A stretch of 64,000 nucleotides of DNA from Ligustrum vulgare (GCA_963555705.1 OY743174.1:56690234-56754233), one strand, 5' to 3'. Shown: positions 35,308 through 48,263, counted from the stretch's first letter. Notes: generated from the letters alone by a model not told the origin. Numbers and translations are program-made.

Positions 35308-36719
35308 GGGTTAATAGCACAAAACGTCCCTACCTTTGACATGTATTGTGCAAAACATTCCAACGTTGTGATTTTTTACGCTGAACGTCCCAACCTTAAT
35401 ATTTTCTTGTTGGATACGTCATTTTCGTTATATTTAACCATATTTCAAAGTTAAATTAGGGGCATTTTTGTCCAATTTCATTTTTAATTCATTTTTTAAG
35501 GGTAATGGCTTAAAACGTCCATATATTTGACATTCATTGTGGAAAAACGTCTATACGTTTATTTTTTTGGCGAATAACGTTCATATCTTTAGATTTTCTT
35601 GCAGATTAGTCCCCAAATTTTACTTTTCTTTCAATTTAGTCATTCCATATTTGATTTAAAGGTCATTGTCTTCAAACGTGTATAACTTTTGATCTCCAAC
35701 TCCGAATTGCACTCCGTTTTTTTCGTTGAACTCCAAATTCAACCATCTTTCTTATGATGTATCATGTGTTCATTTATTAAACATTTATTTTTGATTTTTG
35801 TATTGTAGATTCTTATTTAGTTATGACATCATTGATTAACGTAAATTGATTTCTGTAAATTTTATTGAAACAATGAAATTTTAATTTTAGACTGTGTTCG
35901 ACGGCCAGTGAAATTTATAAATTGGATTTATTTGACATTTTTTTAAGGTACAAATTGGTATGTTTAGCCCATGTTTGAGCCATATTATAGTCTCAAATCA
36001 CTTTTTGAACAACACACAATTTTTTTCTCCAATTTTAAAAAAGTGATTTTAGATTATAATATGGCACAAATAGGGGCTAAACATAACAATTTTTAACCAA
36101 ACATTTTACCTTAACAAAAAAGTCAAATAAATCCAATTTATAAATTCTGTTGGCCGTCGAACACACACTAAAATTAAAATTTCACTATTTTAATAAAATT
36201 TATAAAAATCAATTTACGTTAATCAATGATGCCCTAACAAAATAAGTATCTATAATACAAAAGTCAAAACGAAATGTTTAATAAATGAGCACACGATATA
36301 TCATAACAAAAATGGTTGAATTTGGAGTTCAACGCAAATAACTAAGTGCAATTCGGAGTTGTAGATTAGAAATTATAAACGTTTGAAGATAATGACATTT
36401 AAATCAAATACAGAATGATTGAATTGAAAGAAAAATAAAAATTGGGGACTAATCTGCGAGAAAATCTAAAGGTATGGACGTTATTCACCAAAAAAATGAA
36501 CGTATGGACGTTTTGTGCCAATTACCATTAAGAAATGAATTAAAAATGGAATTGGACAAAAATGTCCCTCATTTTACGTTGAAATAGGGTTAAATATAAA
36601 GAAAATGACGTCTCCAACAAGAAAATGTAAATGTTGGGACGTTCTGCGTCAAAAATCAAAACATTAAGATGTTTTATACAATACATGTCAAATGTATGAA
36701 CGTTTTGTACTATTAGCCC
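35308..36719. mobile_element. Foldback MULE-like element 1 with exact 9-bp target duplication
   Basis: The ends GGGTTAATAGCACAAAACGT and (inverted) GGGCTAATAGTACAAAACGT are flanked by ATCGGTAAA (35299-35307 and 36720-36728). The two arms are inverted copies over nearly the whole 1.4 kb. For example, GGACAAAAATGTCCC-type and TTAATCAATGAT-type blocks occur in both arms. No coding sequence. The 9-bp duplication is the Mutator signature. Confidence 0.9.
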
Positions 36720-37082
36720 ATCGGTAAACATATAAAGAAAGTCACATGGAGTGTTTAGGTGCACGTGACATGAACAACGTTTAGGTGACTTGAATCCAAT
36801 TTAAGAGTCAGACATTGCCAATATGGTTGGGTGTCTCTTGGATCGGGTCGGTTGGGTGGGTGGCTAGAGCGTGGAAGTCAAATCACTCTTTATTTTCCAT
36901 TAACTTCGTACATGAACCAAACCGCAAACGGGAGCATGGGCGGTGGGGAATCCTCTAAGATAAACACCAATTGCACCAAATCACCAACTTCCTGATGGGA
37001 GGATCAACGTGGAAAGCAATAATCATTGGATGTTAGTAGGACCCACAAAGATATCACACCCGATTCTCTTGCCTCAATAAAT

Positions 37083-38538
37083 GGGTAAATAGCACAAATG
37101 ATTCTCAATCTTTGACTTTCTTATGAAAATGGTCCCCAACGTTTAGATTTTGACATTTATATCATTAGAATCACCAAACGTTGCGAAAATGGTCCCTATC
37201 GTTAGTTTCCACTGTTAAAAACATGCGAATAGCACAAATGGTTCCTAACATTTGAGTTTCTTGCAATAATAATTCATAACATATTAAGGTAATGTTTGAC
37301 ATATTTAATTTGTAACCTTCAAACGTTTGGCGTATTTAGTCCCTAACATATTAAATCTCTAAACGTTTAACATATTTAGTCACTAACATATTAATCTCTT
37401 ATTTGAGACCAATTATTTCAAAAAATGTGGTTTGTAATTGTAATTTTTTGAACAATTTGTGATTTAAAAAAAACTTGAATTTATTTGTAGATTATATTAT
37501 TGGTTGAATGTGTAGTTGGAAACGTGTTTTAAAAAAATAAGTTTATTTTGAATTTCTAAAGTGCATGATAAAATATTTAACAAAAATTCATTGCATTAAC
37601 ATTTCAACTTACTAATAACAAAAAATAAATAAATTAATGGAGCATAAACAAACAAATATATTGGACATCATTTTAGGAATTGAATAACAAATATGTTCTT
37701 ATCAGTTCTACTTTCGATTTCGATTTTCAATTTTGAAAATCGATCGATTTGAAAAGTAAGTTTGGAGAATTTGGATTAAAAAGTAAGATTTTTTTTAAAA
37801 AAAAAATTTATGCATAAATTAAAATATATATATATATTAATAGAATGTGTGAAAGAAAACGAGTTTTTTTAAAAAAATGTTGATTGGTTCTCAAAATCGA
37901 AAATAAAAAATAGAACTGATAAAAACATATTTGTTATTCAATTCCTAAAATGATGTCCAATGTATTTGTTTGTTTATATTTCATGATTTTTTTTTTTTTA
38001 CATATAGATTGAACTGTAAATGCAGTGAATTTTTGTTAAATATTTTATTATACACTTTAAAAATTCAGAATAAACTTTATTTTTTTAAAACTCGTTTTTA
38101 ACCATACATTCTATCAATAAAATAATTTACAAATAAATTCATTTTTTTAATAACAAATTCTTCAAAAAATTACAATTAAAAGCCACATTATTCGAAATAA
38201 ATGATCTCAAATAAGGGCTTAATATGTTAGAGACTAAATACGCAAAAGTACATGATCTTAATATATTATGAACTAAATACGCCAAACGTATGGAGGTTAC
38301 AAACTAAATATGTCAACCATGACCTTAATATATTAGAGAACTATTTTCGCAAGAAACTCAAATGTTAGGGATCATTTGTGCTATTTACACATTTTTAAGG
38401 TTGATACTAACGAAATTTAACGGTAGGGACCATTTTCGCAACGTTTGATAATTCTGAGGATATAATGTAAAAATTTAAACGTTTGGGACCGTTTTCGCAA
38501 AAAACCTAAAGATTGAAGACTATTTGCGATGTTTACCC
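37083..38538. mobile_element. Foldback MULE-like element 2 with exact 9-bp target duplication
   Basis: The ends GGGTAAATAGCACAAATGAT and (inverted) GGGTAAACATCGCAAATAGT are flanked by TCAATAAAT (37074-37082 and 38539-38547). Inverted homology runs to the centre: TTGGACATCATTTTAGGAAT near 37659 and its reverse complement near 37940. Its sequence is related to but different from element 1, which ends about 360 bases to the left. It has no coding capacity. Confidence 0.9.
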
Positions 38539-38548
38539 TCAATAAATG

Positions 38549-39426
38549 TAACACCCCTCTCAATTCAATTATCTTTTTCTTTTTCTTTTTCTTTTTTTCT
38601 TTTTTTTTTTTATTTGGGGAGATGAGGTCTCCTTGACTTTCATGCTTTCTTTGGTGGCTAAAAAACAAAGATTAATACATTTTATGTGTGACTCATAGAA
38701 ATTCTCATACGTTTGACACATCTTATGTGAATGGAGGGCTTATTTTTTTTATTTTTATAAAAAAATGTTGTTAACAAAAAATAATTGACTATTTTGTTGT
38801 TAGACCAAAAAGTACTGTTTATATTAAATTGATTGTTTGACATCACAAATATAAAAGTGAATTTATATAAATTAATATTTAATTATTTATATCTCATAGT
38901 TAACTTAAAGTTAAATAATTATTTCACCTCAATATTGATATCTATCTTAAAAATATATATTTTATTAATTCATAAAATATAATATTTCACCATTTTCAAT
39001 ATATTTCATATTTTATTAATTAATTATGAAAATATAATATTTAAATATATTTCCATAAGAGTTATAGAAAAAATAATTGTCAATAAATTTCATATTTTAT
39101 CAATTAATAAATATAATTTCATATTAATCAATAAAATATACTATTTCAATATGAGTCATTAAAAATAATATAGTTTCAACATAATTCAAATTTTATTAAT
39201 TAATAAAAATATAATTTCATATTAATCAATAAAATATAATATTGTAGTAGGAATTATGGAAAATAATATATTTTCAATAAATTTCATAATAAAATCTTAT
39301 ATATTTTAATTTTTTTTAAAAGCGTTAATTGGAGAAGCTACAAATTTAAACTTCTTTAAATCAGCTTACAAAGATTATTTAACTAATCAAAAAGTATTTT
39401 TCAACCATAGCCAAATATCTATATAC
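38549..39426. repeat. AT-rich stretch with diverged tandem repeats
   Basis: A CT-rich run (38574-38610) is followed by very AT-rich DNA in which TTAATTAATAAAAATATAAT and TTTCATATTAATCAATAAAA recur about 100 bases apart (near 39100 and 39200). No gene is seen. Confidence 0.55.
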
Positions 39427-39427
39427 T

Positions 39428-39887
39428 TATAAGGATTAACCTCCCCCCCCCCCCCCCCCCAAATTAGGATGTTTCCTTATGGAGTGCGTCTTGTATTTGG
39501 GCCCAAGAATGTGGCCCATTGGTGAAGTCCATAAACTAAGGATGCTTTAAGTCCTGTTTGTATTGGGCTTTTGGTTTAATAATGTCGGGATGGACCGACT
39601 AGTAAACCCATGATATGGCCAGATAAAGATGTTGTAGGGAGGACCCCCTAATGATAGGATATGTCCGGGATGGTGGGCCGGCCCATGGACAAATGAAGGG
39701 GATGACCTAGTTATGTTGAGAAATATGCCCAGTCTATACGACTGGTCGGGCATCTTTAGTTATTTGGTTAGCCCTTTTGAAGAGACCAAGAACTTGGGCC
39801 AGCCTATTGGTCAAGATGGGCTGACCTGTATACTTCTAAGGTTCATAGCTCATCCTTGGATTTTATGCCGTGAAATCGTACTGATCA
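39428..39887 (-). repeat. 3' LTR of the Tat element, truncated
   Basis: It matches 48611-49066 of the other LTR, for instance GAAGTCCATAAAC and TAATGATAGGATATGTCCG. It ends (+ strand) at CGTACTGATCA. The counterpart of 48299-48610 is missing on the outer side. A poly-C run of about 18 lies at 39443-39460. Confidence 0.85.
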
Positions 39888-39997
39888 TTCGCCCATGTGC
39901 ATCAGGGATCGGGAATAGATCTCTGAATGCATTCAGCTCAACCTTTCCCGACCTCCTTATTTATATAACTTATGTGTCAAAAAATATGGTAAGGTAA

Positions 39998-41880
39998 GTG
40001 ACCATAGGAGACCTTAGGGAAGTAGAAGATCTGGACGAGCCTCTAGATGTCGAGCCATTAGGTTTTTACCAACCTCCACCTCCTCAGGATGACGAATCTG
40101 GAAGTGAGGAGGGTGTTGAGGATAATCCTGACTTGGGTAGGAGACTGAGTGAGGCCAGCCTTGAGCTCCCATCTTTTAATAGCAAGATGAAGGAGCATAT
40201 GGTCGAGGCGGATATGAGGAAATTTAGGTTATCTGATGGGTACACAGCATAGGTTCCGGAAGAGGACGATGTGTCTTATCATTTTCTGAAGGGGATATGG
40301 TGGTATTCCATGAGGCCCTTGTGGCTGGGCGTAGGTTTCCTCTCCACCATTTTTTTATTGACTTTCTCCTTATTGCGAGCATAGTCTCGAGTCAGATCGC
40401 CCCCAATGGATGGAGAATCCTGGTGTATTTCTTTATTCTATGTAGGAATTTAGAAATAGAGCCTTCCGTAGATTTATGTAAATGTCTTTTAGACTTGAAG
40501 TATTTACCTAGGTGCAACTGTTTTGTGTACTTAAGCTGGAAGGGGCACTTCGAGGACTCGTAAGTTCCCTCCTCCTTAAAGTATTGGAAGGAGAGGTTCT
40601 TCTTTGTGAAGCACCGGGAAGGAGAGATAATATTTTTATCGTCCTTTAGAAGGCCGGATGTAGATAACTTTAATAGGATGGGGTATAAGAGTGAGGAGGA
40701 GATGGCTGACCTTCTTGCTAATGCTTTTAGGATATGTGATTTTGGTCTTTTGGCTGAGGAGGCGTCTGATCTGACGACCAACGACATTTTGAGTCAGGAC
40801 GACCTTGAATTGCAGCACGATAGAACCCGACCTTGTAAATTAAGTAATACGTAATTAACTTCAGTGATCTTTATGCTCGCAGGCTTCTACTTTGTTTTCT
40901 TACCTTCTACTTTTTTGTATTCTGTAGGAATGGCATTTGATGGAGGTAAACTAAGGAAGGCGGTAGAGGAAAGGGCTGTGAATGCTACACAGAAGATAAA
41001 AGATGATGGGGTCGTGCGACACCGATACCAAAAAAAGCCTCGCGAGGATCAGTTCGGTATGGGGGAGATTTCCCGGAGGAATGCAGAGGCTCCCCCTCAA
41101 AGGGAAAGTGGTCGAGACGCTCAACGTCCTCCACCTCGGGAAGAACCTGTGCGTGTTTCTCCTGCACCCGAGGTGGTCTCTGAAGGCCCTACACTAGCCA
41201 ACCTTAGGGAAAAGATGGAGGAAGGTCTCCACCCCGGGCTGTTGGAGAAGTATTAAGAGGAAGTGGGGCTTGAACAAGGAGCTGACCACTTCATGAACGA
41301 GGCTTTGAAGGTATTTTTGCACCTTCATCTTTAATATCTTTAGTACTTTAATTATCTCATCTAGTTTTTATCTTGATTTCCAGCCGATCATAGGGCGAGG
41401 GTTGATCAACCAAGGCGTCAAGCGCGGCGAGACGTCGAGCCAACTCTAGCATTTTGTACAATATGAAGCCACAAATGCTTGGGCTGATGAGGAGAAGCTT
41501 GCTAGGGTCAAATCAGACCTGGTGCTGATTACTCAAGAGCGAGATCTCGCTCAAGAAGAGAACTTCAGGCTCGCTGAAGACCTCCGCCATGCTCGCAAAG
41601 AGATAGCTCAAGTCAAGGTCAAGGCTGTTGAGGCCTTCAAGAGGTCAGAGGAGTACGACCTTGCTTTGGGAAATTATACCCTAGAGTCTTATTCCCAGGG
41701 AATGAAGTAGGCCCGTGCTTGGATTCGACTCCATGCGCCCGACCTTGACACTAGCCCGCTTTTCCAATTTCCCCATGGGGATGGAAGGCCTTGATCTAAC
41801 CCCATTTATGGAGGAGGAAGGAGAGGTGACCTCTGAAGGAGAGGCTAGTGATGCGAGTGACCACGACCCTCAGCAGTGAA
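39998..41880 (+). pseudogene. Antisense ORF of the Tat element (Transposase_28-like)
   Basis: On the + strand, opposite to gag-pol, broken ORFs form one gene-like series. The first (39998) gives MTIGDLREVEDLDEPLD with an acidic, proline-rich start. The next (40297) gives GRRFPLHHFFIDFL and QIAPNGWRILVYFFILCR, the pattern of the plant Transposase_28 family (PF04195). After an in-frame stop (40561-40563) it continues SLKYWKERFFFVKHREGE. A later piece (40864-41256) is charged. The last (41522-41710) is a Glu/Lys/Arg-rich coiled coil (QERDLAQEENFRLAEDLRHA). Similar antisense genes are known between integrase and 3' LTR in some Tat elements; their function is unknown. There is a frameshift at about 40290, and possible introns near 40860 and 41340. 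Confidence 0.7.
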
Positions 41881-42354
41881 GCTTGTTAGGAAAATAAGTA
41901 AATTTTGATGTAAACCCCGGGGTATGCCTCGTGGATCTCTTGTAAATTTTTTTGACTATGAATGAATTTGTATGTTTTTCCCCAAGTACATGCTTTTTAC
42001 TTGTACCTTTTACTATGAAATTATTCACAAGGTTGAGTATACAAGCTGATCTTGTAAATGTTTATGTATGAAAGGGTCAAGTCTCTGTCCTCATGTCTTG
42101 AAGGAAATATGGTCGAGCATTCTGCTCGGCCTCTTGAGCTTCTCATAAGAAAGGGGGTCAAGCCTTTGGTTTTTAGAAGTTTTTTTGTAAGGTCGGGCAT
42201 ATAGGCCGACCTTGTAAACCTTTTGTATAAAGAAGGGCATAAGCTCTGGACTTTGTGTAGATAATAGGTTGGGATTGTAGGCTGATCCTATGACTCTTCT
42301 CTGAGAAGCAATTAGTAAGATTAGGCATCACAGCTGACCTTGTAAGTTTCTCGT

Positions 42355-42715
42355 AGCGGAATTGTTTGTAAGAAAATAATTTATAATGTCTTTCCTGTGA
42401 CACACATTGTAAATTATTTGTAAGAAAATAATTTGTAATGTCTTGCTAAGTGACAGACATTGTAAATTGTTTGTAAAGAAATAATTTGTAACGTCTTGCC
42501 ACGAGACATTGTAAATTATTTGTAAGGAAATTATTTGTAATGTCTTGCCACGAGACATTGTAAATTATTTGTAAGAAAATAAATTGTATTGTCTAACCAT
42601 GAAATATTGTAAATTATTTGTAAGGAAATAATTTGTATCGTCTTACCATTATACATTGTAAATTATTTGTAAGGAGTAACTTGTAAAGTCACGTCGTCTG
42701 GCCAACATTGTAAGT
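42355..42715. repeat. About 49-bp minisatellite in the Tat element, 6-7 copies
   Basis: The word GTAAATTATTTGTAAGGAAA recurs at 42409, 42461, 42511, 42560, 42609 and 42658, with AATGTCTTGCCACGAGACATT between. The unit itself contains the small palindrome AATGTCT..AGACATT. It lies between integrase and the antisense ORF, in the element's 3' untranslated part. Confidence 0.9.
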
Positions 42716-42981
42716 TATTCCAGTACTTGTTCTTTTATAACTCTCAATATTTGAAAGAAACACTTTTATTGAAGGGGTAGTGAACTATGGGCCTCGTTAA
42801 AATCTTACCCAGAAAAAAACCCTTTTGGGAAAAAAATTGGATAAGGAAAAAGAGTACCCGTCCCTAACTCAGAAAGTAGATAAAATGGCGCACAGGGCCG
42901 ACCTAACTGTCACAAATATAAACGTGCAAGTCCGTAAATAAAATTAAAGTAATGGGTTCACAAACCTGACTCCTCTATAAT

Positions 42982-44217
42982 CTAGACGACTCTATGACTG
43001 ACAAGAAGAACTTGTGGAAGAATGGTGCCTACTTGTAGTAGGGCTTCAAATTTTTGGCGTTCCATGGTCGATGAGGGAGCTTGGAGTTCATTGTCCTTAA
43101 ACTGTATGATCCCTTCTCGAATTTCGAATAACTTCGTATGGTCCTCCCGAGATAGGTTCGAGTTTCCTAGGTTGGTGACCGGCTGCTTCACTTCGGCGCA
43201 GGATAAGATTGCCCATTCTGAAATATCTCTTTTTGACTCAACTTTAAACTTTTTGGACACGGCCTGTTGATAAGCGACTATTCTTAGGGCGGCACTTTCC
43301 CTAACTTATTCCAAAAGATCTAGACTTTCTCTTTGCCCATCAAAATGATCGGGTGATTCTATAGTCATTGTGCGGAAGCTGGGAACCGTCACTTGTACTG
43401 GAATAGTGGCTTCCATTCCAAAGGATAGCATGAATGGAGTTTCCCCGGTAGCTGTCTTGAATGTTGTTTGGTTCGTCCAAAGAATTACTGGAAGGAGATC
43501 GAGCCAATCACCTTTGATACTGTCAAGGCGAGTCCTCAGATCTTGCAAAATAAACCTATTTGTTACCTCAGCCAATCCATTACTTTGCGGGTGTAAAACT
43601 GAAGTTAACATGTGCTCAATCCCAAAATTCTTGCAGAATTGCTTGAAGGCTTGGCACTTGAACTGTCACCCATTATCAGTGATTAATGTCTTGAAAAGTC
43701 TAAAACAACAGATGATTGACTTCCAAACAAATGACTCCAACTTTTGCTCTGAGATTACGGCAAGAGGCTCTGCCTCTACCCATTTTGTGAAGTATTCCAC
43801 GGCCGTTGCTAAAAATTTTAATTGTCCATGAGCTACTAGAAATGGCCCAAGTATGTCGATTCCCCACTGTGCAAACTGGTATGGGCACATAATCGAAGAG
43901 AGCTCTTCCGTTGGCTGATGAAACCGAGCTGCAAATCTTTGACATTTGTCACAAGTCTTCACATAGTTGAGGGTATCCTTCCTCATGCTTGGACAGTAGT
44001 AATCGTATCTTATCAATTTGGTTGCCAGTGCTCTTGCTCCTTGGTTCCCTCTATAAATCCCTTCATGACCTTCGATCATAGCAAGAGCTGCTTCTTTTGG
44101 AGTCAGACATTGAAGGTATGGAAGTGTGAAACTTCTACGGAATAAAGTGTTTTGCATGATGGTGTACCTTGGAGCTCTAGATTTGATCCTTCTAGCTTCT
44201 ACTTTGTTATCTGGCAA
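42982..44217 (-). pseudogene. Tat element integrase
   Basis: The zinc-binding N-terminus is at about 43930-44110 (HEGIYRGNQGAR, YCPSMRKD, CDKCQRF). The catalytic core starts QWGIDILGPF at about 43865 and gives TLITDNG at about 43670; the next ORF gives HPQSNGLAEVTNRFILQDL at about 43590. The conserved Asp, Asp and Glu region is therefore recognisable. A stop and frameshift separate the core halves near 43615-43665. A diverged C-terminal part (VSKKFKVESKRDISEW) continues to 42982. It is not functional as it stands. Confidence 0.85.
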
Positions 44218-44516
44218 CTTTCCCTACGTCAACTATTAAATGATGGGATCCATCCATCAGGGCTCGTGTTCTGAAATATCCATGACAACGAGTTGTTGTG
44301 TTATGCTGGGCTCATGAAGTGTTCGCACAAACACAGTCCTTTCCAAGTTATCCAAGTTGGAAAAAGTCAGTCTTGACAGGGTACCGGCTTTGTGATGGTG
44401 GACCTTGGTATTTTATCTATATTGCAAGATTTGAACTTTCTTTGCAAGTACGGAACCACCATTTTGTAAGATGACATCTTTTCGTCTTTTGCTTCAAAAG
44501 TTCCATTGACCTGCTT

Positions 44517-45166
44517 TTACACCAATTGTGAATTACTCATGACCTTCACATGCTCGACCCCAAGATGTTCAGCGGCCTGAAGCCCGGTGATTACAGCCTC
44601 ATATTCTGCATCATTGTTAGTGGCCGGGAAGTAGAATGTAATTGCGCAGTGAATTTCCATTGTGCCATCATCATTTCTTAGTATGATTCTGGCCCTCGAG
44701 CCCGTGACATTCGATTCTCCATCAGCTTGCAAAGTCCATGTGTCCTCTTTCCTGCCATGACCTTTTGGCCCCTGAGGTCTTGGAGCGTGTTCGAGAACGA
44801 AGTCTGCCAAGACCTATGCTTTTATGGAAGGTCGAGGTTAAATTCAATAGCATATTCCCCAAGTTCGATTGACCACTTGAGTAGACGACCATAGATGTCC
44901 AGCTTTTGCAAGATCTACTTCAGAGGTTGGTTTGTGATTATTGTTATGGCATGAGCTTGGAAGTAAGGTCTCAATTTTTTGGCTGCTATGACTAGTGCAA
45001 GCGTGAGCTGTTCTACCAGTGTGTATTGAGTTTCTGCATCTAACATCATCTTGCTGATATAGTAGACTGATTTTTGGATCTTCCCTTCCTCCTTGACCAA
45101 AACGACGCTTACTGCATGATCTGAAACTGCTAGATATAAAAGAGGATCGTCTCCCAGATTCGGTTT
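44517..45166 (-). pseudogene. Tat element RNase H domains (retroviral type and second RNase H)
   Basis: The piece at 44915-45100 (YISKMMLDAETQYT, KKLRPYFQAH) is the end of the ordinary gypsy RNase H. The piece at 44517-44810 contains WTLQADGESNVTGSRARIIL, ATNNDAEYEAVITGLQAA and VMSNSQLV. This is the additional (aRNH) domain that marks Tat elements. In the second domain Asp, Glu (NNDAEYEA) and SNSQ positions are visible, the last normally DSQL, so one catalytic Asp appears to be lost. Confidence 0.8.
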
Positions 45167-45434
45167 TATAGTATTGGAGGCGTTCCTAAATATTCCTTAA
45201 GTTTCCCGAAAGAGATTTTGCATTCATCGTCCCATTTGAACTCCTTATTTCCTCCGAGAGACTTGAAGAAGGAAAAACATTTATCTGTTGCCTTTAACAT
45301 GAAGTGGCCTAATGCTGCCACTCTTCCTGTAAGTTTTTGTACTTCTCGGATGTTTTTGGGAGGTTCCATAGACGTATAGGCCATAATTTTATCAGGATTA
45401 ACTTCAATGCCCCGTTGAGTGATCATGAATCCCA

Positions 45435-46776
45435 AAATTTACCCAAACGTTCTCCGAAAGCGCACTTTGCAGGATTTAGCTTTATCTAATGTTGTCAGAG
45501 TGTAGAGAAGATGTCTTCAAGTTCAACTATGTGGTCTTTCTTTCTCGAGCTCTTTACGACCATGTCATCGACATAAACTTCGATGTTCAGCCCTATATGT
45601 TTGGAGAAGATCATGTTCACAAACCTTTGGTAGGTAGCTCCAGCATTCTTCAACCCGAATGGCATGACCTTATAACAATATATTCCTTTGTCAGCCATGA
45701 AGGAGGTTTTCTCTTGGTCTTCCTGTGCCATTTTGATCTGATGATAACCTGAAAAAGTGTCAAGGAAACTGGATAGCTCGAAACCTGATGTGGAGTCTAT
45801 CAATCCATCAATCTGAGGAAGAGGATAACTGCCCTTAGGGCATGCTTTGTTCAGATCTATGAAATCTATGCAGACTCACCATTTACTATTAGCCTTCTTC
45901 ACCAAGACTACGTTGACAAGTCATTCTGGATACTTCACCTCCTTGATGAGCCCTGCTTTCAAGAGTTTATCGACATCCTGCTTTATTATTTACCTTCTTT
46001 TGGTAGCAAGTTGCCTTCTTCCCTGTTTTACAGGTTTCTTGTCTGGTTAGACATTAAGCCTGTATATAATAAGTGCAAGGTCAATCGGGAGCATGTTTTT
46101 TGCACTCTACGCAAAAATATCAAGATTTCTTCTCAAGCATTGTGACAATTCTTCCTTCATAATCTTGGGAAGTTCTTTTCCAATTGTGAAACTTTTGCTC
46201 TCAGAAATTAGAACTTCCTCCAATTCTTCCACAGGTGACATGCGTTCTTCCATTGGAAGTTCGATCGACATAAGTTCAGCCTTCTCCTTCCCGATACAAC
46301 TGATATAACAGCTTCTGGCCATTGCTTGATTGCCTCGTACTGTTGCAATGCCTGCTGGAGTAGGGAATTTTTTCGCCAAGTGGAATGTTGACACAATTGC
46401 TCTGATACTGTTCAAGAATGGTCTTCCCAAGATGGCGTTAGAAGAATCAGACTTTTCACAATCTAAGGCGGGGTCATCTTTGTAATTTGTCTTTCCCCCG
46501 ATCCCAGAGATATGGGTAGATCTATTAGACCTTCCGATTTTACTGTACCTCCACCAAAACTTGTTAATGGAGTAATGATTTACTGAAGCCAATCCTAGCT
46601 TCCAAAGAGAGAACGTTAGCTGCACTTCCATTATCTACAAGTACTCTTATTATATCAAAATTCCCTATCATGGCACTAATCACGACTGCGTCATCATGGG
46701 GGTATGTAATTTCTTCCATGTCATAGTTTCTGAAACTGATGCTTTCTGAAAGTTTGCAGTCGTGATTGGCCAACAC
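45435..46776 (-). pseudogene. Tat element protease and reverse transcriptase
   Basis: The protease region has IRVLVDNGSAANVL with the active-site DNG at 46627-46635. RT pieces follow: ILGRPFLNSIRAIVSTFHL (about 46430), LDTFSGYHQIKM (about 45760), MPFGLKNAGATYQRF (about 45660), and the catalytic YVDD at 45564-45575. The RT connection VNPDKIMAY with QKLTGRVAALGHF is at 45300-45400. Several frame changes and stops separate the pieces. Confidence 0.88.
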
Positions 46777-47081
46777 GACGTCTTGACATCCTAAAACCCG
46801 AGCATAATTCTTCCTGGCATTATTGGAATCACCCCTGATGCTATTCCTATGACAATAAAGTTTATTGTACCAGCAGTTCTATTCTTATCTTCCCTCTTCT
46901 CCTGATCTTGAGGGCCCCTATCTTCTTTCTTCATGTAGTTCCCTAGGATGCCCCTTTTGGTGAGGGCTTTTATTTCTTGTTGGAGTATCCTGCATTCATC
47001 CGTGGTATGGTCTGGGCTTTTATGAAAGTCGCAGTATTTATGGCTATTTCGTTTATCGATCTTCCCCTCAATGAGTCTTGG

Positions 47082-48263
47082 TCATCGCAAGTCTTCCCGA
47101 CCATTAATTTCCATGAGAATATAAGACCAGGGTGCATTCAACGGGGTGGAATTCTGATGCCCATAATTATTCCCCTTTGTATTAGATCGGAAAGAATTCC
47201 GCCCATCCTCTTTCCTTGACCTTTTGTTTCCCTGCTTAACGGGTTCTGAAGATTTTACTGTTGTTGATCCGTGAACTTGATCCTTTGCTCTTACCGACAA
47301 CAGTGCTTCCTCCATATTTATGTATTTTTCTACCCTTCCGAGGAGTTCGGTCACGTTTGCAAGCGAATTCTTAGATAAGGACATTCTGAATTCCTGACCC
47401 CAGAATGCTAGGGTTAGGGCTAAAGTTTCCAATGCAATGTGAAGATCTGGAATCTGAAGTCTCTCAGCGTTGAAGAGGGTTATGAATTCCCGTAGTGTTT
47501 CATTGGGCCCTTGTTTCAACTGCATGGGGGAAGCGACTGTCTTTATAATCCTTTTGCCACTTACAAAGAAGGCTGTAAATTTTTCAGTAAGAGCGGCGAC
47601 GGAAGAGATTGACCCTGATGGTATTGTGGAAAACCAATCTCGGGCAGCATTGGTTAAGGTTTGCGAAAAGACTTTGCATAATATTTGGTCGGGAGCATTC
47701 TACATATCCATGACATCGGTATAGGTATTTAGATGGTTTTTGGGATATTTAGTTCCATTGTATTCCTCTATCCGAGGATACTTAAATCTTTCTGGTAAGG
47801 GGAATGATGTTATTTCAGGGGTGAAAGGGTTTCTTCTCGTGAAAGAGGTCCGACCTTGTGTGTTCTGTATTTTATCCCATCTGCTATTCCCTCCTGAATA
47901 ATTCTGGAAATTTCTCATTGTGTTAGGTTGGCGGAACCTTCAGTAATGGGATGGGCCCCCCGATACCCGGGAAATTGATATCCACATGATGGATTGGCCT
48001 GTGGTCTTCCCTGGGAATCGCTTCAGGAGTGTTTAGGTCAGGTACTGCTTGACGATGCCGTTGAAGAATTTGATGGAGTTCATGGAGCTGCTGCTGGAGT
48101 TCGTTGAAAGCTTCTCGACTAACCGGTTCGTTGTCGGGCGTAACTTCTGGATGTTGTTCTTCCCCAACATCTTCAAGAGGTGGGGGATTATCCCCTTCAG
48201 CCAAGGTATTGGCTGGAAGGGGTTGTCCTGTGGATGTGGAGGAGTTTGACGACTATTAACCAT
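47082..48263 (-). pseudogene. Tat element gag
   Basis: An N-terminal piece (48204-47923) is rich in Gln, Glu and His and contains VSREAFNELQQQLHELHQIL. A frameshift at about 47920 leads to a second piece with PLPERFKYPRIEEYNGTKYP. After a stop near 47700 the retrotransposon gag core follows: AARDWFSTIPSGSI near 47640, then a KQGPNETLREFITLFNAE segment from about 47520. A basic tail (GNKRSRKEDGRN) is at about 47230. Gag packages the RNA in the virus-like particle. The broken frame rules out a full protein. Confidence 0.8.

Noticed and set aside
42355..42715. CRISPR array
   Set aside because: The units have no unique spacers, and the array lies in a plant retrotransposon; it is a minisatellite.
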